Assembly (NCBI RefSeq): GCF_001435235.1
Contig: NZ_AZGB01000018.1
Span: 104,367-168,366 of the forward strand
DNA from: Liquorilactobacillus ghanensis DSM 18630
GTDB taxonomy: Bacteria > Bacillota > Bacilli > Lactobacillales > Lactobacillaceae
Length of the DNA stretch: 64,000 nt
Direction of reading: 5' to 3'
Of this stretch, positions 18,869 to 27,831 are shown piece by piece. Both the position numbers and the translations under genes were made by a program. The notes beneath the pieces are model-generated. The model was not told where the DNA came from. It saw only the letters and a list, made by a program, of their open reading frames with translations, and did no database searches. Each line of letters begins with the position of its first letter. Positions within the stretch are counted from its first letter, which is position 1.

Positions 18869-18997
18869 CACGGATGCAATCTGGCAAACAGTTTGTATCC
18901 GTGCCGGCTGATTTTTCGTAGTTTATAAAAAAGCCTGCATGGACAAAACAGCAGGCTTGGTTAAGGGCAAACCAGAGCATGCTGGTTTGCCTTTTTT
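18869..18997 (+). promoter_or_regulatory. Attenuator hairpins and terminator before the ABC importer
   Basis: Three hairpins. H1: CACGGATGCAA/TTGTATCCGTG (18869-18879, 18893-18903, one G-U). H2: AAGCCTGC/GCAGGCTT (18931-18938, 18951-18958). H3, an intrinsic terminator: GGCAAACCAG/CTGGTTTGCC (18966-18975, 18982-18991) plus T6. The H1 loop contains CTGGCAAACAG (18881-18891), almost a copy of the terminator 5' arm, so it could pair with the terminator 3' arm instead. GCCGGC is also repeated (18840-18845, 18903-18908). No T-box core is present. Confidence 0.7.
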
Positions 18998-19044
18998 GTT
19001 TGTCTCAGCCCAATTTTTAAAATTATTTTTTGGGGGAATTAATT

Positions 19045-20046
19045 ATGAAAAGAATGTCAGCATTAATTGCAGCATTAGCTGTTTTTCTAGGTTTTGCTTT
19101 CTTTATGACTAAAAACAATTCTTCATCTGCTAACAAAAAAAAGATTCCAACCGTTGGGATCTTGCAGTTGATGACTCATCCGGCACTTAATCAGATTCAT
19201 CATGGTTTCGTGGCTGGTTTAAAAGAATATGGTTATGTTCCTGGAAAAAATATTAAAATTGATTTTCAAAATGCTCAAGGTGACCAAAGTAATTTAAAAA
19301 CCATGAGTACCAAGTTTGCTAATGAAAATGTCAGCTTAATGGCTGGAATTGCAACTCCTGCAGCTCAAGCTTTAGCTAATGCGGCTGGCAAAAAAACACC
19401 GGTTATTCTGGCCGGAATTACTGATCCAGCAGGCGGTGGTTTAATTAAGTCCGATCGTCATCCGGGAAATAATGTCACTGGAACTTCTGGTGAATCACCA
19501 TTGAAAAAGCAATTAAAACTCTTGCGTGAAGTTGTTCCAACCGCTAAAACAATCGGTATTATTTATACTTCTTCCGATCATGGTGGTGCTTATAATGCAA
19601 AGAAGTTTGCAAAAATTTGCAAACAAGAAGGCATTAACTATAAGTTATATACCATCTCCAGTACCAATGATATGCAGCAAGTTGCTGAACAAATGGTTTC
19701 TCAAGTTGATGCTGTCTACGCCCCGCAAGATAACGGTGTCGCTTCGGCTATGAAAACTTTAACAAATGTTGCTAATCAAGCAAAAGTACCAGTCTTCCCT
19801 TCAGCTGACACAATGGTCAAAGACGGCGGCTTGGCTTCATATGCCATCAGCCAATATGATCTGGGTAAAGTTGCTGGTGAAATGGCAGCTCAAGTCTTAC
19901 GTGGCCGAAAAACAGCTAATTTTCCAATCGCTTATGTAACCAAAGGAGAATATGTTATCAATACTAAAGAAGCACAAATCTTAGGTATTCATCTACCGGA
20001 TAAAATCGTTCAACAGGCAAAAACGAAGGGAGAAGTGTTCAAATGA
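19045..20046 (+). CDS. ABC transporter substrate-binding lipoprotein-like protein, TrpX type
   Basis: 333-aa extracytoplasmic binding protein of the ABC_sub_bind family (PF04392). An N-terminal hydrophobic segment (about 4-20) is followed by PTVGILQLMTHPALNQI, the opening seen in TrpX-type proteins, and periplasmic-binding folds with PVILAGITDPAG and VYAPQDNGVASA. No lipobox Cys is visible, so it is probably held by an uncleaved signal anchor. ATG at 19045 follows GGGGG at a spacing of 8. First gene of a three-gene importer; the next start overlaps its stop (ATGA). Known relatives are predicted to import tryptophan; the leader peptide with a Trp codon agrees. Confidence 0.82.
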   Translation: MKRMSALIAALAVFLGFAFFMTKNNSSSANKKKIPTVGILQLMTHPALNQIHHGFVAGLKEYGYVPGKNIKIDFQNAQGDQSNLKTMSTKFANENVSLMAGIATPAAQALANAAGKKTPVILAGITDPAGGGLIKSDRHPGNNVTGTSGESPLKKQLKLLREVVPTAKTIGIIYTSSDHGGAYNAKKFAKICKQEGINYKLYTISSTNDMQQVAEQMVSQVDAVYAPQDNGVASAMKTLTNVANQAKVPVFPSADTMVKDGGLASYAISQYDLGKVAGEMAAQVLRGRKTANFPIAYVTKGEYVINTKEAQILGIHLPDKIVQQAKTKGEVFK

Positions 20047-20948
20047 GTATGATTGTCTCAAGTATCGGTCAAGGGTTGCTCTGGGCTATTTTGGGAGTTG
20101 CATTATTTTTAACTTTCCGAATTCTTAATTTTGCTGATATGACAGTTGAAGGTACTTTCCCATTAGGAGCTGCTGCCGCGGTTGCCGCTTTAAGCCATGG
20201 TGTTAGTCCTTGGCTAGCAACTTTCCTCGGATTTGCTGCCGGAGCAATTGCCGGATTAATTACCGGGTTACTCTATACTAAAGGGAAAATTCCGATTTTA
20301 TTAGCAGGTATTTTAGTTATGACCGCCTGCTTATCAATTAATTTAAGAATTATGGGCGGATCCAATATCTCTTTATTGGGTAAAAAAACAGTTTTCAGCA
20401 GTCATTTTTTAACCAGCCTACCAAAATACTTTGATAGTGTTTTTCTAGGATTGATAGTTATCGCTATTGTTACCGTCTTATTGATGATCTTCTTACAAAC
20501 TGATCTTGGTCAAGCATTTATTGTAACTGGCGATAATCCATTTATGGCGCAATCAATGGGAATTAACCCCGATCGGATGATTATGATGGGACTTGCCCTT
20601 TCAAACGGAATGATTGGATTAGGCGGTGCACTTATCGCCCAAAGCAATGGCTACGCAGATGTTAACATGGGGATCGGAATTATTGTTATTGCTTTGGCTT
20701 CAATTATTATTGGTGAGGTTGTATTCGGGGAATTGACCTTGAATCAACGGCTAGTCGCTGTGACCCTTGGTAGCATTTTATATCGTTTCGTACTATTGAT
20801 CGTTTTACAATTAGGCTTTAGCACCAATGATTTAAATCTATTATCAGCAATTATCCTAGCAATTTGTTTGATGCTGCCAAATCTAAGCAAATCACTTAAT
20901 CTTGATCACATTTTACGGAGAGGAGCTGCTAAAAATGACCTCAGCTAA
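20043..20948 (+). CDS. ABC transporter permease (LivH/TrpY type)
   Basis: 301-aa membrane protein with about 8-9 helices of the BPD_transp_2 (branched-chain-type) permease family. FRILNFADMTVEGTFPLGAA is the characteristic N-terminal stretch, and GDNPFMAQSMGINPDRM is the cytoplasmic coupling region. The start ATGA overlaps the stop of the binding-protein gene. Together with the flanking genes it forms a complete importer. Confidence 0.88.
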   Translation: MSMIVSSIGQGLLWAILGVALFLTFRILNFADMTVEGTFPLGAAAAVAALSHGVSPWLATFLGFAAGAIAGLITGLLYTKGKIPILLAGILVMTACLSINLRIMGGSNISLLGKKTVFSSHFLTSLPKYFDSVFLGLIVIAIVTVLLMIFLQTDLGQAFIVTGDNPFMAQSMGINPDRMIMMGLALSNGMIGLGGALIAQSNGYADVNMGIGIIVIALASIIIGEVVFGELTLNQRLVAVTLGSILYRFVLLIVLQLGFSTNDLNLLSAIILAICLMLPNLSKSLNLDHILRRGAAKNDLS

Positions 20949-21714
20949 GCAACCGCTCTTAGAATTAAAAAATGTTACTACTGTTGTTAATGACCATACA
21001 CCGGCCGCTAAAGCAATTTTAAAACAATTGAATTTAAAAATTTATGCTGGCGACTTTATTACCGTGTTGGGTCCTAACGGTGCAGGTAAATCAACTTTCT
21101 TCAACTCGATCGCTGGGACTCTTCCAATCAAAAGCGGACAAATTCTGCTGCAAGGTAAAAATATTACCCATCTGTCAGTTGAAAAGCGAGCTAAATTCAT
21201 CAGCCGGGTTTTCCAAGACCCGAAAATGGGAACAGCTCCGCGGATGACAGTTGCCGAAAATTTATTATTAGCAACTAAACGCGGACAGATTCGTGGCTTG
21301 AAGCTGCGTGGTTTAAAAGCACAGTTACCTCGATTGCATTCTTTAGCTGCTTCAATGAATAATGGCCTAGTTGATCGGATGCAAACCGCAACTGAAAACC
21401 TGTCAGGAGGGCAGCGACAAGCACTTAGCTTTTTGATGGCAACTATCCAACAACCAGAATTATTATTACTGGATGAGCATACAGCAGCACTTGACCCTAA
21501 GACCAGTGCTCAGTTGATGCAGCAGACAAATGAACGGATTCTTCAAGAAAAACTAACCTGTTTAATGATCACACACCATTTGGATGATGCTTTGCGCTAT
21601 GGCAATCGTTTGCTGGTTCTTGATGACGGCAAAATAGTTTTCGATGTCCGTGACCAACAAAAACAACAATTGACCAAACAAAAGTTATTAGAATTTTTTG
21701 GGGATATTGAATAA
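20935..21714 (+). CDS. ABC transporter ATP-binding protein (TrpZ type)
   Basis: 259-aa ATPase: Walker A GPNGAGKST, signature LSGGQRQ, Walker B LLLLDEHTAALDP (the DEH variant common in this subfamily), and switch His in ITHH. ATG at 20935 is preferred over an upstream start because GGAGAGGAGC lies 7-10 nt before it; it overlaps the permease end by 14 nt. The operon ends at the terminator 21732-21770. Confidence 0.9.
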   Translation: MTSAKQPLLELKNVTTVVNDHTPAAKAILKQLNLKIYAGDFITVLGPNGAGKSTFFNSIAGTLPIKSGQILLQGKNITHLSVEKRAKFISRVFQDPKMGTAPRMTVAENLLLATKRGQIRGLKLRGLKAQLPRLHSLAASMNNGLVDRMQTATENLSGGQRQALSFLMATIQQPELLLLDEHTAALDPKTSAQLMQQTNERILQEKLTCLMITHHLDDALRYGNRLLVLDDGKIVFDVRDQQKQQLTKQKLLEFFGDIE

Positions 21715-21731
21715 TTTATTTACTCCCAAAC

Positions 21732-21770
21732 AAAAATCGAAGTAAGTATAAAAACTTGCCTCGATTTTTT
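21732..21770. terminator. Bidirectional terminator
   Basis: AAAATCGA ... TCGATTTTTT with inner AAGT/ACTT pairing and a T-run. It lies between the importer operon and the convergent NAD(P)-binding gene. Confidence 0.75.
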
Positions 21771-21811
21771 TATTGTCGATATTTATTTCGCTAACAGCCT
21801 TATTTTAAATA

Positions 21812-22435
21812 TCAAGTTAGTTTTTGAGCCAACTCTGCATGATTACCCGCAAATAAAAACAAATTGGTATCAGCTTGAAATTTTTGACTATCAGCTAAAC
21901 TGCCAACATCATATGGCAAAAAGCCTAGTGCCTGCATTAAATCAGCAGCCTGCAGTTTGACCCCAGCATCGCCAGCAAGCGGTAAAGCAATTTTTTTAGC
22001 TGCGGCTGCCGAACGGCTTTGCTGTGCTAGATTGGCCAAATTAGCCACCGGCAGGGTATTAAAAGCCTTGACTACTCGTGCTCCCGGGAAATGTTGGGCA
22101 ACTAGTTCTGTGCTGGCCGTCTGATGTGTTTGAACTGCAGATAATTCGCCATCACGATGCGGAAAATAATTAGTTGCATCAATAATTGCGCTGTCAGCAA
22201 ACGGCTGTGGATCAAGGTCAAAAATAGCTTTAAATGGAAGTGCTAAGATTACCAGTTCTTGTTGTGCAGCCTGTTCTAAATTTCCAGCCATTGCGTGTGG
22301 ACCCAACTTTTCAACAATCGGCCGCAAACGCGTTAATCCATGACGATTAGTTAAAACCACTGAGTGTCCCACTTTAATAAACAACTCGCTTAAAACTTGA
22401 GCAACATGACCAGCACCAATAAAACCGATTTTCAT
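21812..22435 (-). CDS. NAD(P)-binding F420-reductase-like protein
   Basis: 207-aa Rossmann protein of the NADP oxidoreductase, coenzyme-F420-dependent family (PF03807). GFIGAGHVAQ (4-13) is the dinucleotide loop; DATNYFPHRDGE and VVKAFNT are family motifs. Lactobacilli lack F420, so another substrate is used. ATG follows ATGGAGGTG. A paralogue lies at 51704-52366. It shares direction with the PanE gene 83 bp upstream, and read-through is possible. Confidence 0.8.
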   Translation of the reverse strand: MKIGFIGAGHVAQVLSELFIKVGHSVVLTNRHGLTRLRPIVEKLGPHAMAGNLEQAAQQELVILALPFKAIFDLDPQPFADSAIIDATNYFPHRDGELSAVQTHQTASTELVAQHFPGARVVKAFNTLPVANLANLAQQSRSAAAAKKIALPLAGDAGVKLQAADLMQALGFLPYDVGSLADSQKFQADTNLFLFAGNHAELAQKLT

Positions 22436-22518
22436 TCTAACACCTCCATAAAAAATTTAATGTTTCACTGTTATTTTACCCTATCAACTGACTAGCTGAC
22501 AACTCCAGACTCCCAAAA

Positions 22519-23475
22519 CTAATGAAATTTCCGCATCTTTTCTGCTAAATGTACTTCATGAGTCACGAATTCATGTGTTCGGCAAATATAATCATGCTGG
22601 CGACCTAATTTAGCAATATAGCCATTAATATAATCTACTTCAGTTGGTCGGCCTTTAGAAAAATCTTGGTACATTGAAGGATAATGATATTTCAATGCAT
22701 GGCTTTCAACGGTTACCGAGTCAATCATTTCTTGGCGAGTTTGAAGCAGCCGAATTCCTGCCCGTCCACATGCATCGTAAGCTTCATTAAGTAATTGGGC
22801 TGCCATCGCTGGAACGCCTTCATATTCAATAAATTGGCCCATTTGTACTTCAAACATTGTACACAAAGTATTAACCACTGCGTTAAAGACAACTTTTGAC
22901 ATACACATTCCCAAATAATCTTCCGTTAAAACTGGATTCAACGACGCCTGCTTCAAGTCTGTAATAAATTGTTTGGTTACAGCTGCCGGTTCACCTCCAC
23001 CATATTGCGCAATATGCATTTCTTCAGCACCTTTAGCCCCCATAAAATCAACATCGGCTGGACCATCTAAGCGAGTTGCAATCATTGCCGTCCCACAAAG
23101 AATTTTTTCTGCTGAAAAATACTGGGCAAGTTTCTCAAAATGCCCCATCCCATTCATTGCTGAAAAAACATATTGATCTGAATGAAATAAACCTGCTGCT
23201 GCATCCCGTTGCAGTTCTTCTTCCAATTGCATCTGTTTTTTAAAAACGATCCAAACATCTGGATGTCCCTGGTATTCTTCAGGATAATAAATTTTAATTG
23301 GAACAATTCTTCGGTTTTGATGATCACGTGCTACTGAAACACCGCCCTGTTGGCGAACTTTTTCCACATTTGGTTTCCAAGTATCGATAAAGTCAACTTC
23401 GACTTTAGCATTTTCCTGCAGCATTACACCATAACGATATCCCATTGCTCCGGCTCCAATAACTCCATACTTCAT
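22519..23475 (-). CDS. panE: PanE-family 2-ketoacid/ketopantoate reductase, paralogue 1
   Basis: 318-aa NAD(P)H-dependent 2-dehydropantoate reductase-like enzyme. Rossmann motif GAGAMGYRYG (7-16), catalytic Lys in FKKQMQLEE or MSKVVFNAVVNTL, and the C-terminal PSMYQDFSKGRPTEVDYINGY that binds the substrate. In lactic acid bacteria PanE-type enzymes can reduce branched-chain 2-keto acids to D-2-hydroxy acids. The T-box leader (23517-23790) argues for such an amino-acid link rather than pantothenate synthesis. ATG follows CAGGAGGAGA. Very similar to the divergent gene at 24292. Confidence 0.88.
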   Translation of the reverse strand: MKYGVIGAGAMGYRYGVMLQENAKVEVDFIDTWKPNVEKVRQQGGVSVARDHQNRRIVPIKIYYPEEYQGHPDVWIVFKKQMQLEEELQRDAAAGLFHSDQYVFSAMNGMGHFEKLAQYFSAEKILCGTAMIATRLDGPADVDFMGAKGAEEMHIAQYGGGEPAAVTKQFITDLKQASLNPVLTEDYLGMCMSKVVFNAVVNTLCTMFEVQMGQFIEYEGVPAMAAQLLNEAYDACGRAGIRLLQTRQEMIDSVTVESHALKYHYPSMYQDFSKGRPTEVDYINGYIAKLGRQHDYICRTHEFVTHEVHLAEKMRKFH

Positions 23476-23516
23476 TTAAATCTCCTCCTGACAAGATTAA
23501 ATTTTCAAAACTGAAC

Positions 23517-23827
23517 AAAAAACGCCCTTCAACCCGCTTTTCAACCGGTTAAAGGGCGCCTCTTCGGCACGGTACCACCTTTTTGTTTAGGCCGCTGCTA
23601 CAACCATAACTACTCATTCAGCTCAACAAGCTGTCCGTGATAATGGTCGGAACCACTCAGCCTCAAAAAGCTGATCGTCACCTTGAACAAAGCTTTTTTA
23701 TTTCAGTTAATATGCCATTTCAGCAAGTTTGGCATTTTCTGCAATCAGCTGGAACAATACTCTCTTTATCCAAATCAGTTCGATAATTATTAATAAGATT
23801 TTAACCTGAACATCATTAAAAAGTCAA
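23517..23827 (-). promoter_or_regulatory. T-box leader of panE paralogue 1 (probably Ile)
   Basis: Promoter TTGACT (23822-23827) and TAAAAT (23798-23803) on the minus strand, then an AGAGAGTA element, stem I, T-box core GGTGGTACC (23571-23579) and a terminator with CGCCCTT/AAGGGCG arms (23523-23529, 23552-23558) and T-run. The likely specifier is AUC (complement of 23673-23675) next to a purine, above a possible AAAGAG/CTTTTT basal stem. GAC is the alternative. Confidence 0.85.
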
Positions 23828-23911
23828 GAAAATATATCATTTCATTTTAATTTATCATAGTTTAAAGCTCTTAAAACTGTCTAAAACTAAAAAAAAGCAA
23901 AAATATCGGTT

Positions 23912-24248
23912 GACATTCAAAAAAATATAAATTAAAATATCCCATGTAATTAAAATTAAATGAGAACAAAAAAATCATAAAACAAACGCGTTGACAAGAA
24001 ACGGCTACTAGCATTTTGAGCAAGCGAACCTGGTTAGATGAGAGCAGGGATCAAAGGCAAATTAGTCAATCATCTTCGAGCGCTGTGATCAACACAATTA
24101 ATTGCCAGTAAATCACGGTGGCGGCATCCATTAACATGCTGACGGATCGTTTCTTGGTCCGAATAAAGGTTTGCATTAGCAAACAAAAAAAGGTGGTACC
24201 GCGCGTGAGCGTCCTTTAAACAGTTTTAACTGTTTAAGGGACGTTTTT
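23912..24248 (+). promoter_or_regulatory. T-box leader of panE paralogue 2 (probably Ile)
   Basis: Promoter TTGACA (about 23912) with 17-bp spacer and TAAAAT. Stem I closes by CAAGAAAC/GTTTCTTG (to about 24157), stem III by GTTTGC/GCAAAC, T-box core GGTGGTACC (24192-24200), terminator CGTCCTTTAAACAG... with T6 ending at 24248. AUC at 24146-24148 lies five nucleotides after the upper-stem arm ATGCT and is followed by G, the expected specifier position. Confidence 0.88.
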
Positions 24249-24291
24249 TGTTTACTTGATAAATTGTTTCAAATCATAGGGGGAAATAATA

Positions 24292-25293
24292 ATGAAGTTT
24301 ACAGTCTTAGGTGCAGGTGCAATGGGTTATCGTTATGGAGTTTTACTTCAAGAAGCAGGCAATGAAGTTGAGTTTGTCGATACTTGGAAACCAAATGTGG
24401 AAAAAGTTCGCCAACAAGGCGGTGTACTTGTTTCCCGTGATCACCAAAATACTCGTCTGGTCCCAGTTAAAATGTTCTATCCTGAAGAATACCAAGGAAA
24501 TCCTGATGTTTGGGTCGTTTTCACTAAGCAAATGCAATTGGCTGATTTCCTGAAACGAACCGCTCACTGTTTTAATGAACAACAATATGTTTTGACTTGT
24601 ATGAATGGGATGGGTCATGTTGAGAAACTGCTGCAGCATTTCAAACCAGAAAAATTATTAGCCGGCACCGCGCTTGTTGCTACAGTATTGAATGGTCCTG
24701 GGAATGTTGATTTTATTGGTGCACGCGGAGCTGGTACCATGAATTTGGCTAACTACACTGAAAAGCCGGATGAGACGACACATAAAATTGTTGCTGAATT
24801 AAAAAAAGCGCAATTTAATCCCAACCTGACTACCAATTATCGCGGAACTCTCTTGGCAAAGGTCGTCTTTAATTCAGTTGTCAATACTTTGTGCACTTTG
24901 TTTGAAATTACGATGGGTGAATTTGCCGGTTATCCCGGTGCTGATCAACTTAGTCGGCAGTTAATTGATGAAGCTTACGATGTTTGTGAACGTGCAGGTA
25001 TCCAAATGCTGAATACCCGCCAACAAGAACTTGATAGTGTCAATTATGTATCCAAAGTTGCCAATCCATTACACTACCCATCAATGTATCAGGATATGTC
25101 ACACGACCGGCCCACTGAAGTAGATTATATCAATGGCTACTTAGTTGAATTGGGTCGTAAATATCACTATGAAGCTAAAACACATGCCTTTTTAACACAT
25201 TTGGTTCATTTAGCTGAGCATACTCGGCAACAAAATTTACAGCAAGCAGCTGCTAAAACGGAAAGTTCACCAGTTGTTGAAGCTGAAGCTTAA
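24292..25293 (+). CDS. panE: PanE-family 2-ketoacid/ketopantoate reductase, paralogue 2
   Basis: 333-aa paralogue of the divergent 22519-23475 gene with the same GAGAMGYRYG loop, DTWKPNVEKVRQQGG, FTKQMQL, VVFNSVVNTLCT and PSMYQDMSHDRPTEVDYINGY segments. By eye about two thirds of residues are shared. It carries an extra Ala/Glu-rich tail (about 315-333). Start ATG follows AGGGGGAAAT. It is transcribed from its own T-box leader. Role inferred: NAD(P)H-dependent reduction of branched-chain 2-keto acids (redox balancing or flavour-type hydroxy acids); true ketopantoate reductase activity remains possible. Confidence 0.88.
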   Translation: MKFTVLGAGAMGYRYGVLLQEAGNEVEFVDTWKPNVEKVRQQGGVLVSRDHQNTRLVPVKMFYPEEYQGNPDVWVVFTKQMQLADFLKRTAHCFNEQQYVLTCMNGMGHVEKLLQHFKPEKLLAGTALVATVLNGPGNVDFIGARGAGTMNLANYTEKPDETTHKIVAELKKAQFNPNLTTNYRGTLLAKVVFNSVVNTLCTLFEITMGEFAGYPGADQLSRQLIDEAYDVCERAGIQMLNTRQQELDSVNYVSKVANPLHYPSMYQDMSHDRPTEVDYINGYLVELGRKYHYEAKTHAFLTHLVHLAEHTRQQNLQQAAAKTESSPVVEAEA

Positions 25294-25341
25294 GTTTTAA
25301 AAAATTAAAAATTCCGGCACATATAAATATATTTTAGCCGT

Positions 25342-25379
25342 AACGGTTTTGTCTCGCATCTGGAGATGGACCGTTTTTT
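25342..25379 (+). terminator. Intrinsic terminator after panE paralogue 2
   Basis: AACGGT/ACCGTT arms with inner CATCT/AGATG pairing and an 8-T run. The rest of 25380-25670 holds no supportable gene. Confidence 0.75.
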
Positions 25380-25670
25380 TGTCAAAAATTATATTAAACA
25401 ATAGCTGTCTTATCCGCTGCCTTCAGTAACAGCTCCCCAACTAACCAAGTAGACCGCATAAGCAGATAACATTGTCTTTAATAAGCATTTGCTGAAAAAG
25501 CACTCAAATTATCTGCACAAATTTGCTTTAAAGATTTGTCAATTTTTGATACACTTTTAAGCATAAGGATACTTAATTTTCCTTATTTTTTAGTATATTC
25601 GAAAATCCTCGTTCTTTTCATTCGAATTTATTACAGGAAAAATTATATAAACTGGAGATGCTTAATCATC

Positions 25671-26114
25671 ATGATCGCATATTTGAGCAAATACATTGCC
25701 GGACTTTATCGTCAATCAAAAAAAGAAATAAATCAAGAGTTTCAAAGTGTTGGCATTCGTGCAACTCAAGGTGATTTATTATTATTTATCAATGATAATC
25801 CGGGATTGTCGCAAAAGAAAATTGCTTCACTCATGATTTTAGATCCTAGCTTAGTTGGTCGGGATTTAAAACTCCTATTAGACGCCGGCTTCATTCGTCG
25901 CTGCAATACACCAAATGACGCCCGCATCTACCAAATCTTTTTAACGCAAAAAGGCCAGTTGCTTACCAATAAATTACAAAAGATCGTTACCAACTGGTGG
26001 CAAAAGTTTTTTCGTAAAAACCCAGAAGTTGATTTAAATCAACTAATAAATCAACTGCAGCCACTGTATTTTTCACTAATTTCCGATTCAACAGATTCGC
26101 TTGATAAACATTAA
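25671..26114 (+). CDS. MarR-family transcriptional regulator
   Basis: 147-aa winged-helix regulator: IRATQGDLLLFINDNPGLSQKKIASLMILDPSLVGRDLKLLLDAGFIRRC, then DARIYQIFLTQKGQ (wing with the DxR motif) and a helical dimerisation end. I chose ATG at 25671; GGAG is 13 nt upstream, slightly far. Longer in-frame starts add a hydrophobic stretch untypical of MarR. The next gene is an AEC transporter whose promoter carries TAGAC..GTCTA palindromes, a plausible target. Nothing else supportable lies in 26115-26518. Confidence 0.75.
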   Translation: MIAYLSKYIAGLYRQSKKEINQEFQSVGIRATQGDLLLFINDNPGLSQKKIASLMILDPSLVGRDLKLLLDAGFIRRCNTPNDARIYQIFLTQKGQLLTNKLQKIVTNWWQKFFRKNPEVDLNQLINQLQPLYFSLISDSTDSLDKH

Positions 26115-26518
26115 AAGTTATTATAACTAAATCAGCACGCTATTGATTAATCGAATCTACCTCTCTTACGTAAAACAAAGCTGTTGAATCCTTGTAATAT
26201 CCCCTTGTTTTCAAATCAGTTAAAAACTCAAATTATTAAAGAACGTACCAACTCCATTTTCGTTAAAAACTCAACTATCCCATCTGCAATTTCCAACCTG
26301 ATCACTATCTACTGGCTACAGCTTTGCTTTTTTAACATCTGCCTATTATATTTTCATGGCTTATTTCATTATTTATTTCAAGCTTTTTCAAACACCAGCT
26401 GCGTTTTTCAAGGATTACTTCACACTTTTTCCCTTCGGCGACTATTCTTAAATTTCAGTACAAAATGTAATTTATACATATAATTTCTAAATTATATGTA
26501 TATTAATAAAGACATAAG

Positions 26519-26576
26519 GTAGACAAGCTTATATAAATAGTATACAATTATTATTGTCATTAATAGACTTGTCTAC
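26519..26576. promoter_or_regulatory. Paired operators around the AEC transporter promoter
   Basis: GTAGACAAG (26519-26527) is the inverted copy of CTTGTCTAC (26568-26576). The right copy forms a 12-bp palindrome TAGACTTGTCTA (26564-26575). A TACAAT -10-like element lies between. The arrangement fits a looping or dual-site repressor, perhaps the MarR protein upstream. Confidence 0.5.
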
Positions 26577-26606
26577 TATTATTATTTTAGGAAAGAAAGC
26601 GATGAA

Positions 26607-27533
26607 GTGTCTATTGTAGGATTAACCGGTCAAATCTTTTTAATGTTCATTTTGATGGCTGTTGGTTTTTTAGCAAATAAAATTAATTTTTTACATGCAC
26701 AAACTTCAGATGATTTAACCAATATACTTTTAACAATCATTGGCCCCTGCTTAATTGTTAAGGCCTTTGAACAACCCTATTCTGCAGATCGAGCGCAGTT
26801 ATTTCTATTAGTAGGATTGGCTGTTGTAATTTCATATTTCATTCAAATCTTATTATCCCAACTAATTTTCAGAAAAACTGCCAACCAAAATATTAAAAAC
26901 ATTGCTCGTTACAGCAGTGTTTATCCAAATGTTGGTTTCTTAGGCATCCCTTTAGCCAGCTCTTTGTTTGGTAATAACGGGGTATTCTTTGCAGTTGTAT
27001 CAATGGCTGTTTTTAATATTTTCAACTGGTCACATGGTGTTTCAATTTTTCATAAAAAGTCACAAAACTTTTGGATCGTTTTGAGACAAATAGTTATGAA
27101 TCCGAATATTATAGCTATTATTATTGGTCTGCTGATTTTCTTTTTCTCACTACATGTACCAACTATCTTAAATCAAGCAATTACTTATATTAGTAACGCT
27201 AATACGCCGATGTCAATGATTGTAGTCGGAAGTAGTTTAGCCAACAGTAAACTTAATAAAGAATCATTTTCCAGACCGATTATTACATCTTTGGCCTTAC
27301 GAAATATTATTTATCCATTAATTACACTAGTTATTCTGCTGTTAATGAATATTAATGGAACAGCTTTTTCAGTCAGTTTATTATTAGCTGCTTGTCCTGC
27401 CGCAAGTTTGGGCGTTTTGTTTACTTTGCAAATTCATCAAGATGCGAGCCCGGCAGTTAGCTTAATGAGCTTATCAACAATTTTCAGCTTACTAACGATT
27501 CCACTCGTTTTCAGTATAGCTTCATTGTTTTAA
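26607..27533 (+). CDS. AEC-family (auxin efflux carrier-like) transporter
   Basis: 308-aa membrane protein with about 10 helices of the AEC family (PF03547), which in lactic acid bacteria includes malate and citrate carriers. Seen: VGFLANKINFL near the start, YPNVGFLGIPLASSLFG at the broken-helix motif, and a C-terminal AACPAASLGVLFT. GTG at 26607 was chosen: AGGAAAGAAAG precedes it, and the nearby ATG at 26602 is out of frame and closes after five codons. No malolactic or citrate enzyme gene is beside it, so the substrate is open. Confidence 0.82.
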   Translation: MSIVGLTGQIFLMFILMAVGFLANKINFLHAQTSDDLTNILLTIIGPCLIVKAFEQPYSADRAQLFLLVGLAVVISYFIQILLSQLIFRKTANQNIKNIARYSSVYPNVGFLGIPLASSLFGNNGVFFAVVSMAVFNIFNWSHGVSIFHKKSQNFWIVLRQIVMNPNIIAIIIGLLIFFFSLHVPTILNQAITYISNANTPMSMIVVGSSLANSKLNKESFSRPIITSLALRNIIYPLITLVILLLMNINGTAFSVSLLLAACPAASLGVLFTLQIHQDASPAVSLMSLSTIFSLLTIPLVFSIASLF

Positions 27534-27831
27534 TTTAAGGTAATTTACTTCACTTATTACTAACGGGCCTGTCAATACAACCATTGATAAGTTGCTGTTT
27601 ATTTTTTGACTTTTAATGACAGCCAAACAAAATTTGCAATTTTAGATCAAAATAAAAGTATTCTTCCCAATAGCCCTTTAAAGGCTATTTTTTTCACAAA
27701 ATTAAGTACTATTAATAAGTAATAACCTAATAAACATACTTGCAAGCATAAAATATAGCCTTTATTAGCTATAAGAAAATCTAATTAAAATTGCTGGTCT
27801 CTAATTAATTGTTATTAAAATAACTTTTTAG

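Noticed and set aside
18839-18910. Known metabolite riboswitch before the importer
   Set aside because: None of the conserved cores I know (SAM, TPP, FMN, lysine, glycine, T-box) could be matched; leader-peptide attenuation explains the layout better.
26184-26483. Open frame of 99 codons, hydrophobic
   Set aside because: Starts with TTG and no ribosome site, odd composition, and overlaps nothing conserved; likely chance in A/T-rich DNA.
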